From JACJYC01 sp964558465 (lineage in GTDB: Bacteria > Bacteroidota > Bacteroidia > Chitinophagales > Saprospiraceae), in assembly GCA_964558465.1 (NCBI GenBank), contig CAZLEF010000079.1, positions 1-33,752 on the forward strand: a stretch of 33,752 nucleotides of DNA, given 5' to 3'. Positions 24,006-31,140 of the stretch are shown in pieces. Below the pieces are notes generated by a model, which saw only the letters and a program-made list of their open reading frames with translations, ran no database searches and was not told the DNA's origin. A program made the translations under genes and the position numbers. Numbering within the stretch: position 1 is the stretch's first letter; every line of letters begins with the position of its first letter.

Positions 24006-24464
24006 TCATTTCAGCGGCCCCTGCCAAAGCACCTGCACAATCTTCCACGTCCCCTCGTATTTCCCCAGCAGGATATAGTCCGTTCCCCACCAAGCGGTCA
24101 CTTTGCCGGAGGCGGTCTGATCCTGGACCTCAAACAGTTGGACTTTCTTCGGCGCGTCCGGTTTTGGAAACCTTTTGCGGGTTTTTACACCATTGGCGTA
24201 GTCAATCATTTCCTGGAAAGACATCGGTTCGCCGGCATATTTTCCGGTTTTTTCGTCTTTCCAATACCCGTATTTATGGGCTTCCGGCAGGATGCTCCGG
24301 GTGATCTTGGCCGTATCCCCTTCATAAAACCCTTCGATATAATCCAGCAGGGCGCGTTCCACCCCTTTGGCGTCGGCATCTGCATCCTGTGTCCAGGCCA
24401 GGGTTGTGAACAAGCATAAGAACAAAGTCAGGCTAAAACGGAATGGCTTGCGTGTTTTCATCAT
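24006..24464 (-). CDS. Exported NTF2-like (lumazine-binding-type) protein
   Basis: A 152-aa protein with a signal peptide (FSLTLFLCLFTTLAWTQ) and one SnoaL/NTF2-like alpha+beta domain. ALLDYIEGFYEGDTAKITRSILPEAHKYGYW and the C-terminal strands VTAWWGTDYILLGKYEGTWKIVQVLWQ match the putative lumazine-binding family common in Bacteroidota. Members are often of unknown activity. Two adjacent ATGs (24464 and 24461) are both possible; residues upstream are not signal-peptide-like. Alone on its strand between the T9SS cargo and the divergent L,D-transpeptidase. Confidence 0.8.
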   Translation of the reverse strand: MMKTRKPFRFSLTLFLCLFTTLAWTQDADADAKGVERALLDYIEGFYEGDTAKITRSILPEAHKYGYWKDEKTGKYAGEPMSFQEMIDYANGVKTRKRFPKPDAPKKVQLFEVQDQTASGKVTAWWGTDYILLGKYEGTWKIVQVLWQGPLK

Positions 24465-24687
24465 CCGGTGTTTAAAAAATGGTTGAATATCATTTGTTCC
24501 AGAAAGCCGGGCCAAAGATTATGCCACGGAATTAAATAGCTGATATTCAATTATTTATTTCAATAGATGAAACAATAACCGTTCATTAACGGACAGGGTT
24601 TGTTCGTTTGTGAACAATGCTGCCGTTTACCGGGTTTCTAAAAATGGTCCGGTGAGGCAAGTCATCGCCAAAGGGGCGGGATAGGTT

Positions 24688-24695
24688 TATCTTTG
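24688..24695 (+). promoter_or_regulatory. Candidate -7 box for L,D-transpeptidase
   Basis: TATCTTTG, identical to the -7 box of the tRNA locus, lies 33 bp before the ATG. No TTTG at the expected -33 spacing. Confidence 0.5.
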
Positions 24696-24728
24696 TCGTG
24701 AATACGGATGATTCAATTTTAAAAAATA

Positions 24729-25784
24729 ATGAAACGACACTCTTTTTGCAGACCCTTTCGCACTTCTTTTTTGATGTGGGGGCTTTTAGTGGTTATGGGC
24801 TTGATCTGGTGGCCCGGTTGTTCACCCAACAAAACCACCCCGGAAGCCGGGGAGGATTTGACCCTGGGTGATAGCCTTTTGAATCTGCAACAGCCGGCTG
24901 ATCAGGCTCCTGTTTTTCATTTTGTCAACCGGGACATTCCTATCCGCAAATATTTTGCCTATATGGACAGCCTGGTCGCGGTTTACGATACCCTTTTGCC
25001 GTATCCCGTTAGCGAACACCTGATCGTCAGGGCAAACCCCTGGCTGATTGATTCGTTGGCCAATACCGATTATTACCTGCTGATGGAAAAAGGTGTTTTT
25101 GAATACGACCCCCAGGCCTTGATTGCCCTGCATAAAGGGGACAGTCTGCTGATCCCCGATTCGTTGATGACGGCGAAGTTGCTCAAAAAAATGGAATCCA
25201 CTTATCTTGACCTGAACATCCCGGAATACAAATTACGGATCTATGAAGGCGACCAGCTTTTATACGCCTTCCTAGTAAGGGTGGGCCGAAATGAAAAAAA
25301 ATACCTGGCCATGGCCGGAAAAACAGTCGACCTGCGCACCCGGCCCGGCACGGGTTTTATCTGGCGCATCAACCGCAACCCGGTTTTTATTAACCCAAGC
25401 GACAATAAACCCTATTATGAGACACGACGCGACGACGGAAAAAGGACGAAATTGCCTGGAATTCCCTGGCTGGAACCCGAACTGGACGGCCACCGCTACG
25501 GCCACCTCATCCACCCCACCACCAACCCCGAAACCTTGGGCAAAGCCTATTCCAACGGCTGCATCGGAACCCGGGAAGCCGATGCCTGGCGGATTTATTA
25601 CCACGCTCCCGTTGGCACAAAAGTGGTCTTCCGGTACGAACTCACCGTGGTCGATGAAAGTGGCGATACCCTTCGCCTGAAAAATATTTATCCGGGCATG
25701 AAAGGCCTCACTAAGGCCCAGATTGCCGCCTTGGCCAAGGAGGAGGATACCCCGGATTGCTGCCTGTGCCACCTGGCGGAATAA
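24729..25784 (+). CDS. L,D-transpeptidase (YkuD) lipoprotein
   Basis: A 351-aa envelope enzyme that cross-links or modifies peptidoglycan through a cysteine nucleophile. It has a lipoprotein-type signal ending WWPGC (Cys ~34). An N-terminal region with Leu/Asp repeats is followed by the YkuD domain from LDLNIPEYKLRIYEGDQLLYAFLVRVG. The catalytic motif HLIHPTTNPETLGKAYSNGCIGTR has His ~259 and Cys ~278. The C-terminal tail is Cys-rich (DTPDCCLCHL), unusual for the family. The gene is solitary with its own promoter. Confidence 0.92.
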   Translation: MKRHSFCRPFRTSFLMWGLLVVMGLIWWPGCSPNKTTPEAGEDLTLGDSLLNLQQPADQAPVFHFVNRDIPIRKYFAYMDSLVAVYDTLLPYPVSEHLIVRANPWLIDSLANTDYYLLMEKGVFEYDPQALIALHKGDSLLIPDSLMTAKLLKKMESTYLDLNIPEYKLRIYEGDQLLYAFLVRVGRNEKKYLAMAGKTVDLRTRPGTGFIWRINRNPVFINPSDNKPYYETRRDDGKRTKLPGIPWLEPELDGHRYGHLIHPTTNPETLGKAYSNGCIGTREADAWRIYYHAPVGTKVVFRYELTVVDESGDTLRLKNIYPGMKGLTKAQIAALAKEEDTPDCCLCHLAE

Positions 25785-25870
25785 TCTTTCTTCTGGTTAG
25801 AATCTGTTTGTCCAATGGAGTCTCCACAGGAGTCCTCTGGACTTGCGGACAAATCGCCAAACCGGAAATG

Positions 25871-25964
25871 AGGAACCGAGGAACCGAGGAATCGAGGAAT
25901 TGAGGAATCGAGGAATTGAGGAATCGCGTGCCACGCCACAGGCGTGGAGGAATTGAGGAATCGA
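25871..25964. repeat. Octamer array aggaaYYg split by a hairpin
   Basis: Seven octamers (25871-25926) and two more (25949-25964) are interrupted by a stem-loop ccacgcc-aca-ggcgtgg. Further C-rich hairpin material (ccacgc-ccca-gcgtgg, 25977-25992) follows before the DPP-IV gene stop at 26037. The array lies between convergent genes. Confidence 0.88.
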
Positions 25965-26036
25965 ACAACCCCAAACCACGCCCCAGCGTGGCCAAACCAC
26001 CCCAAACGCGAAGCGTCAAACAACCCCAAACCCTCC

Positions 26037-28283
26037 TCAAGGCAAAACCCGCCCCCCCGCCGGCAAGTTTTCCAGCCAGAACTTGGTCCACGTTTTTCTA
26101 AGGTGCAGGGTCGTACCGCTCCGCTCGTAAATGCCGTGCGCCCGCATGGGGTATTCCATCATGGAGAACATTTTTTGCTGTTTGACCAGTTCGTCGACCA
26201 ATACCTCGAGGTTCTGGTAATGCACGTTGTCATCGCCGGAGCCGTGAATCAGCATCAGGTTGCCCTTCAGGTTGGCTGCATGGGTGACGGGAGAACCGTC
26301 TTTATACCCTTCCGCATTGTCGTCCGGCAGGCCCATATAACGCTCCTGGTAGATCGAATCGTAATACTTCTGGTGGGCCACAAAAGCCACGGCAATGCCC
26401 GATTTGTAGATGTCCGGGTAACGGAACAGGCAGTTCAGGGTCATCGATCCGCCGCCGCTCCAGCCGTAAACGCCGATGCGGCCGGCGTCGACAAACGGAT
26501 ACCTTTGAATGATGGCTTTGGTTGCGGCAGCCTGGTCGTGGGTGGCCAGAATGCCGATCTGCCGGTAGATGCTTTTGCGCCATTCGCGGCCCCTGGGGGT
26601 GTTGGTCCCCCGATTGTCGACACTCATGACGATATAACCCTGTTGAGCGAGGTATTGGTTGAACAACTCGCCGCCTGCCCAGTTGTCCTGGACCGTTGAT
26701 CCGGCCGGTTCGCCGTAGATATTGAAGATCACCGGATATTTTTTTTCAGGGTCAAAATCCTTGGGTTTGATCATGTAACAATCCAGTTCGAGCCCCGGTT
26801 GGACAGGTACCCGGAAGAACTCCTTGGGTTTCAAACCGAGTTGCTGATATTTGGCCGCCAGTTCGGCATTATTTTCCATGACCCTCAGACTCCGGTGACC
26901 CGGCAGTTCGACCAGGTCGATCTGATTCGGCGTAACATGGTTGGAGAAGGTATGGATGGCAAATTGGGCGTCGGGGCTGATCTGGTAACTGTGTTGTCCG
27001 GCTTGTCCGGCAGGGCTGATTCGTTCGGCTTTTCCCCGGCCGTCTATCCGGTTCCGGTACAAGTAACGCTGGACAGGATTGTCAGGAGAGGCGATATAAT
27101 ACACATACCCGCCTTTTTCGTCGATGCACTGGATGCTGACCACATCAAAATTGCCGGGTGTAATATCCTTGATGGTTTTACCGTCGCGGGAAACGAGGTA
27201 AAGGTGGCGCCATCCGTCGCGTTCGCTGCTCCAGGTAAAGGTTTTGCCGTCCTGCAGCCACTCTGTATTGTCATGGATATCCACCCATGCGGCATCGGTT
27301 TCGGTGAGGATGGTTTTGAGTTCCAGGGTGTGGATATTGCCCAGCATAACGCGGTTGGTGTTCTGGAGGCGGTTGAGTTGCTGGATCATGACCTCGTCGC
27401 TGGATGCGGCAAATTCCATCCTGGCCAGGTAATGGTTTCTGGGGTCGCCTGGTATGTCGAACCAGCGGGTGGCGCCGCCGGTTGCCGGGATGACGCCGAT
27501 TTTAGCCGCGGGGTTGGTGGTGCCGACTTTGGGATAAGGTATTTTGATCAGTTCCGGATAAATCGAATCGAGGTTGTTGATCATATAAAATTCGCCGATG
27601 CCCTCGGTGTTCATTTGCCAGTAAGCGATGTTTTTGCTGTCGGGGCTCCAGCGGAAGCCGTCGCGGCAATCCAGTTCTTCTTCGTACACCCAGTCGAAGG
27701 TGCCGTTGATGGTATGTCCGCCGCCGTCGGTGGTGATCTGGTTGATCTTTCCGGTTTCCAGGTCTTCCACATAGATGTTTTGTTCGCTGACAAAACCGAC
27801 TTTCCTTCCATCGGGTGAAAACTTGGCAAACATCATGGTAGCAGGTTTGACCGACTTGCCGAGTTGCTTCAACTCCTGGGTTCCAAGGTCCAGCACCCAG
27901 TAATCGCCCCGGGTATTGTACCGCCAGACACGCCGGGTATTGGTGAAGATCATGAGTTTGGTATTGTCCGGCGACCAGATATAGTTGGCGATACCCAGGG
28001 GCCTTTCCTGTCCTTCGGGGGTTAGTTCCTTTGCACTGACCAGGATCTCTCGGGCGCCCGACCGGGTGTCGTACCGCACGATTTCCCGGCCCCGCACTTC
28101 CGCTGCATTTTCCAGCGTGGTATAATATTTCCCGTCCTCGATCCAGCGGGCCGGGCCGAAACCCTTCATCTGGTAGGTCCCGTTGACAAAAATATCCTCT
28201 AGCGTCAGGGTCGTTTGCGCCTGGAGGGAGGCGATCAGGTTAAAGGAGAAAAACAGAGTGAAAACAAAGAGCAGTTTTTTCAT
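26037..28283 (-). CDS. Dipeptidyl peptidase IV-type serine peptidase (S9B)
   Basis: A 748-aa exported peptidase that removes Xaa-Pro or Xaa-Ala dipeptides from N-termini. It has a signal peptide (MKKLLFVFTLFFSFNLIASLQAQ) and an eight-blade propeller. TFDWVYEEELDCRDGFRWSPD carries the DWVYEEE motif that binds the substrate N-terminus. The hydrolase domain has Ser in YGWSGGGSM (~609), Asp in HGSGDDNVHY (~681) and His in MRAHGIY (~714). The ATG at 28283 is set by the signal peptide. It lies 10 bp after the GH95 gene, so the two are co-transcribed. Confidence 0.94.
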   Translation of the reverse strand: MKKLLFVFTLFFSFNLIASLQAQTTLTLEDIFVNGTYQMKGFGPARWIEDGKYYTTLENAAEVRGREIVRYDTRSGAREILVSAKELTPEGQERPLGIANYIWSPDNTKLMIFTNTRRVWRYNTRGDYWVLDLGTQELKQLGKSVKPATMMFAKFSPDGRKVGFVSEQNIYVEDLETGKINQITTDGGGHTINGTFDWVYEEELDCRDGFRWSPDSKNIAYWQMNTEGIGEFYMINNLDSIYPELIKIPYPKVGTTNPAAKIGVIPATGGATRWFDIPGDPRNHYLARMEFAASSDEVMIQQLNRLQNTNRVMLGNIHTLELKTILTETDAAWVDIHDNTEWLQDGKTFTWSSERDGWRHLYLVSRDGKTIKDITPGNFDVVSIQCIDEKGGYVYYIASPDNPVQRYLYRNRIDGRGKAERISPAGQAGQHSYQISPDAQFAIHTFSNHVTPNQIDLVELPGHRSLRVMENNAELAAKYQQLGLKPKEFFRVPVQPGLELDCYMIKPKDFDPEKKYPVIFNIYGEPAGSTVQDNWAGGELFNQYLAQQGYIVMSVDNRGTNTPRGREWRKSIYRQIGILATHDQAAATKAIIQRYPFVDAGRIGVYGWSGGGSMTLNCLFRYPDIYKSGIAVAFVAHQKYYDSIYQERYMGLPDDNAEGYKDGSPVTHAANLKGNLMLIHGSGDDNVHYQNLEVLVDELVKQQKMFSMMEYPMRAHGIYERSGTTLHLRKTWTKFWLENLPAGGRVLP

Positions 28284-28293
28284 ATCGGATGTT

Positions 28294-30768
28294 TTATTGG
28301 AAAATGATTTCGTAATGGTTGCCGGGAATGGTTGCAAATTCAACAAAATCCTGGGCGGTATTTTTGCGTTGCACCGGTTTGCCGCCGGATCTGACCATAA
28401 CCTTTTTGCCCGGAAGCTTCAATTTGAAATTTTGCCCGGCGGAGGAAAGGACGGCAAGTGATTTTAAACGGCCGTTCTCCCAGGAAAAATCCAGTTGGAA
28501 ACCTCCTCGCGTTATTATACCCGAAACCGTCCCTTCCGGCCATACAGCTGGCAGCGCCGGTAAAAGTTCAATATAGGATTCATGGGACTGCACCAACATT
28601 TCGGTGATCCCGGCAGTAACCCCGAATGACCCGTCCACTTGCAACGGCGTGAAACATTTGGCGAACAGGCTGGGGTAACATTGCTCCTTCAGATAACCCT
28701 GCCAGATGCGATAGGCCCGGTCGCCGTCGAAAAGTCGGGCCCAGATGGCCATTTTCCAGGCCCGGCTCCAGCCCGTTCCGCCGTCTCCGCGCTGCTCCAG
28801 CACTTTTTTGACGGGTTCGATCAACTCCGGTGTTTTCACGGGGCTGATCACGTGGCCAGGGTAGATGCCGTATAAATGAGAATAGTGCCGGTGTTCTTTC
28901 TCCAGTTGGCCGTAGTCCTCCGCCCATTCCTGCAGCGCGCCGTCGCGGCCGGTCTGCATGGGCGGCAACCGTTTTTTTGCCGTTAAAAGACTGTCGCGAA
29001 ACCCGGAATCGATCCCCAGGATATCACAAGTACGAGCCACCTGGCCAAACAGGTCGTTCAGGATCTGTATATCGATGGTGGATGCGTAACAGATGGTGGT
29101 CCCCGGCAGGAAGATACCGGTCACCTCATCGTAATACCGGCCGTTCCCGGGGCTGGCCGGGAAATTCTCCGGTGAAGTGGACGGGTTGGTAACCAGCCAG
29201 CCTTTTTGTGGGTGAGGGACCAGAAAGTCGAGAAAAAACCGGGCGGCGCCTTTTAAAACGGGGTAATATTCCCTCAGGAATGCGGTATCGAGGGTATAGG
29301 CGTAATGTTCCCAGATATGGGTGCAAAGCCATGCGCCGCCGGTGGTGAAGGTACCCCAACTCGGGCCGTCCATCGGGGCGGCTACCCGCCAGATATCCGT
29401 GTTCTGGTGAAAAACCCAGCCTCTGGCGCCGTAGTGTTCGCGGGCCACCTGCGCGCCCTGGTCGGTCAGTTCTCTGATCATTTGGAAAAGGGGTTGGGCG
29501 CATTCCGGCAGGTTTCCGGATTCCACTGCCCAATAATTCATTTCCGTATTGATATTGGTGGTGTATTTTGAATCCCAGGCCGGGTTCTGGTATTTGTTCC
29601 AGATTCCCTGCAGGTTGGCGGGTTGGGCGCCGGGCCTGGAAGAGGAGATCATGAGGTAACGGCCAAACTGATAACACAAGGCGGCCAACGCAGGATCAGG
29701 GGATGCCTGCACTTTTTCCATGCGGATATTGGTTGGTAACCAGGAATTTTCCACAGTTGCCAGCCGGATATTTACCCGGTTGAACAGTTTTTGATGTTCC
29801 CGGATCTGGTCTTCCCGCATTTTTGGGAAGGTGCGACCGAGGGCTTGTTGCATGGCCCGATCCACCCGCTCCAGGGGGTCGCCGCTCACATCGCGGTAGT
29901 TGTTGAAATTGGTGGCAGCGGCCAGCAAAATAATGACCTCATCCGCTTGTTCCACCTTTAATGTCTGAACAGCGGAGGTTATTTTACCGCCTGAAGGCAG
30001 GAATTTTGCCTTGGTCATATACCGCATTTTCCCTTCCACACCCAGGTAATCCGCAGATTTGCCCCGAAGCGCCAATCCGTCGGGGCCCCAGAGGTCCATC
30101 TGGAAATAATCGGTGCCGTAGTTGGAATGGGCTTCATTCCTGACACCCCGCAACTGGCAGGTGAACGAAATGCTGCCGGGTTGGTCGGCCCATAAACGGA
30201 TGGCAATCACCTGGTCGACCGGAGAAACAAAGATTTCCCGGAAATACCGGACACCGCCGATTGTGAAAGCAACTTTGGCGATGCCGGTGGCAAGTTCCAG
30301 GCTCCGGCTATAATCCGTTGGCGCAGGTTTTGCATCGGTCTCACCGGGATAATTGAACTGAAAGACCAGATTGCCCATATTCTGGTATTTCATTTGCTCA
30401 ACCGGCGCGCCCATCAGGTTCCTTCCAAAAAGATTATGGGCCTCCAGGTGGCGGTTTTCAAATACCAGCCGCTGGATTTCGGGCAAAATCCGGTATCCGC
30501 CGGGCACAACACTCGAATAGGGCCCGCCCGACCAGTAAGTATCTTCGTTGAATTGAATAACTTCCTCGAAGACGGCGCCGGATACCATGGCGCCCAGGCG
30601 GCCGTTGCCCACCGGCAGACAGGATTCCCAGTTCTCCGCTTCCCGGTCGAACCAGATCGTGGTGCAAGGGTCGATGCTGTCGCGCGACACCGGAGGATGC
30701 GGATCGACGGCAATTAACCGGGTTGAAAGGACGAAAAATACAAAAAACAGAATGGTTTTGATCTGCAT
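28294..30768 (-). CDS. Alpha-L-fucosidase, GH95
   Basis: An 824-aa exported glycosidase releasing alpha-1,2-linked fucose by inversion. It has a signal peptide (MQIKTILFFVFFVLSTRLIA) and an N-terminal beta-sandwich with CLPVGNGRLGAMVSGAVFEEVIQFNEDTYWSG. The (alpha/alpha)6 barrel has TNINTEMNYWAVESGNLPEC, whose Asn pair is catalytic in the family, WAEDYGQLEKEHRHYSHLYG with the acid Glu, and GTGWSRAWK and VDGSFGVTAGI near the C-terminal Asp. All family landmarks are present. It is first in an operon with the DPP-IV gene. TATTTTTG at 30787-30794 is a -7 box 18 bp upstream. Confidence 0.93.
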   Translation of the reverse strand: MQIKTILFFVFFVLSTRLIAVDPHPPVSRDSIDPCTTIWFDREAENWESCLPVGNGRLGAMVSGAVFEEVIQFNEDTYWSGGPYSSVVPGGYRILPEIQRLVFENRHLEAHNLFGRNLMGAPVEQMKYQNMGNLVFQFNYPGETDAKPAPTDYSRSLELATGIAKVAFTIGGVRYFREIFVSPVDQVIAIRLWADQPGSISFTCQLRGVRNEAHSNYGTDYFQMDLWGPDGLALRGKSADYLGVEGKMRYMTKAKFLPSGGKITSAVQTLKVEQADEVIILLAAATNFNNYRDVSGDPLERVDRAMQQALGRTFPKMREDQIREHQKLFNRVNIRLATVENSWLPTNIRMEKVQASPDPALAALCYQFGRYLMISSSRPGAQPANLQGIWNKYQNPAWDSKYTTNINTEMNYWAVESGNLPECAQPLFQMIRELTDQGAQVAREHYGARGWVFHQNTDIWRVAAPMDGPSWGTFTTGGAWLCTHIWEHYAYTLDTAFLREYYPVLKGAARFFLDFLVPHPQKGWLVTNPSTSPENFPASPGNGRYYDEVTGIFLPGTTICYASTIDIQILNDLFGQVARTCDILGIDSGFRDSLLTAKKRLPPMQTGRDGALQEWAEDYGQLEKEHRHYSHLYGIYPGHVISPVKTPELIEPVKKVLEQRGDGGTGWSRAWKMAIWARLFDGDRAYRIWQGYLKEQCYPSLFAKCFTPLQVDGSFGVTAGITEMLVQSHESYIELLPALPAVWPEGTVSGIITRGGFQLDFSWENGRLKSLAVLSSAGQNFKLKLPGKKVMVRSGGKPVQRKNTAQDFVEFATIPGNHYEIIFQ

Positions 30769-30786
30769 GCGGCGGCTGTTGATTCC

Positions 30787-30794
30787 CAAAAATA
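30787..30794 (-). promoter_or_regulatory. Candidate -7 box for the GH95/DPP-IV operon
   Basis: TATTTTTG on the minus strand fits TAnnTTTG and ends 18 bp before the ATG at 30768. No clear -33 element. Confidence 0.45.
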
Positions 30795-30949
30795 GAAAAA
30801 TTCCGGGAACCGGGTTTTTTCAGTCTTCAGTCTTGTGAACTGAGTGAAGGCGAAGTTCAGTCCGCAGTCTTAGTTACGTTGTGAACGGGCCGCAGACTTT
30901 TGTCCAACACCTTCCAAATTTTTGATAACAAATCAAATATGAAACACAG

Positions 30950-31064
30950 TTTTTTTTCACCACATAAGATACATAAGATCACATAGGGGCATTCCGGTTT
31001 GCCGAAGGCGAACCGGAATGACTGAAACTTATGTTTTCTATGTACCTTATGTGGTGGAAAAAAT
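30950..31064. repeat. Nested inverted repeat with CTTATGTGGTG arms
   Basis: The outer arms (30950-30986 and 31028-31064, about 37 bp, imperfect) share caccacataagRtacata and an A/T run. Between them lies cattccggtt...aaccggaatg (30990-31020), a 10-bp perfect stem extended by gcc/ggc around a gaa loop. The element sits in the 372-bp gap between two minus-strand genes and may form the 3' end of the upstream transcript. Confidence 0.8.
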
Positions 31065-31140
31065 CAAGCCGCTACAGGATGCGAAGCCATCCTGTCCCAA
31101 CCATAAAGATTTTTGGGCGGTACAATGAGGCGTTCTCAAA

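Noticed and set aside
24512..24520. -7 box for the NTF2-like gene
   Set aside because: On the minus strand it reads TAATCTTTG, with one base too many between TA and TTTG.
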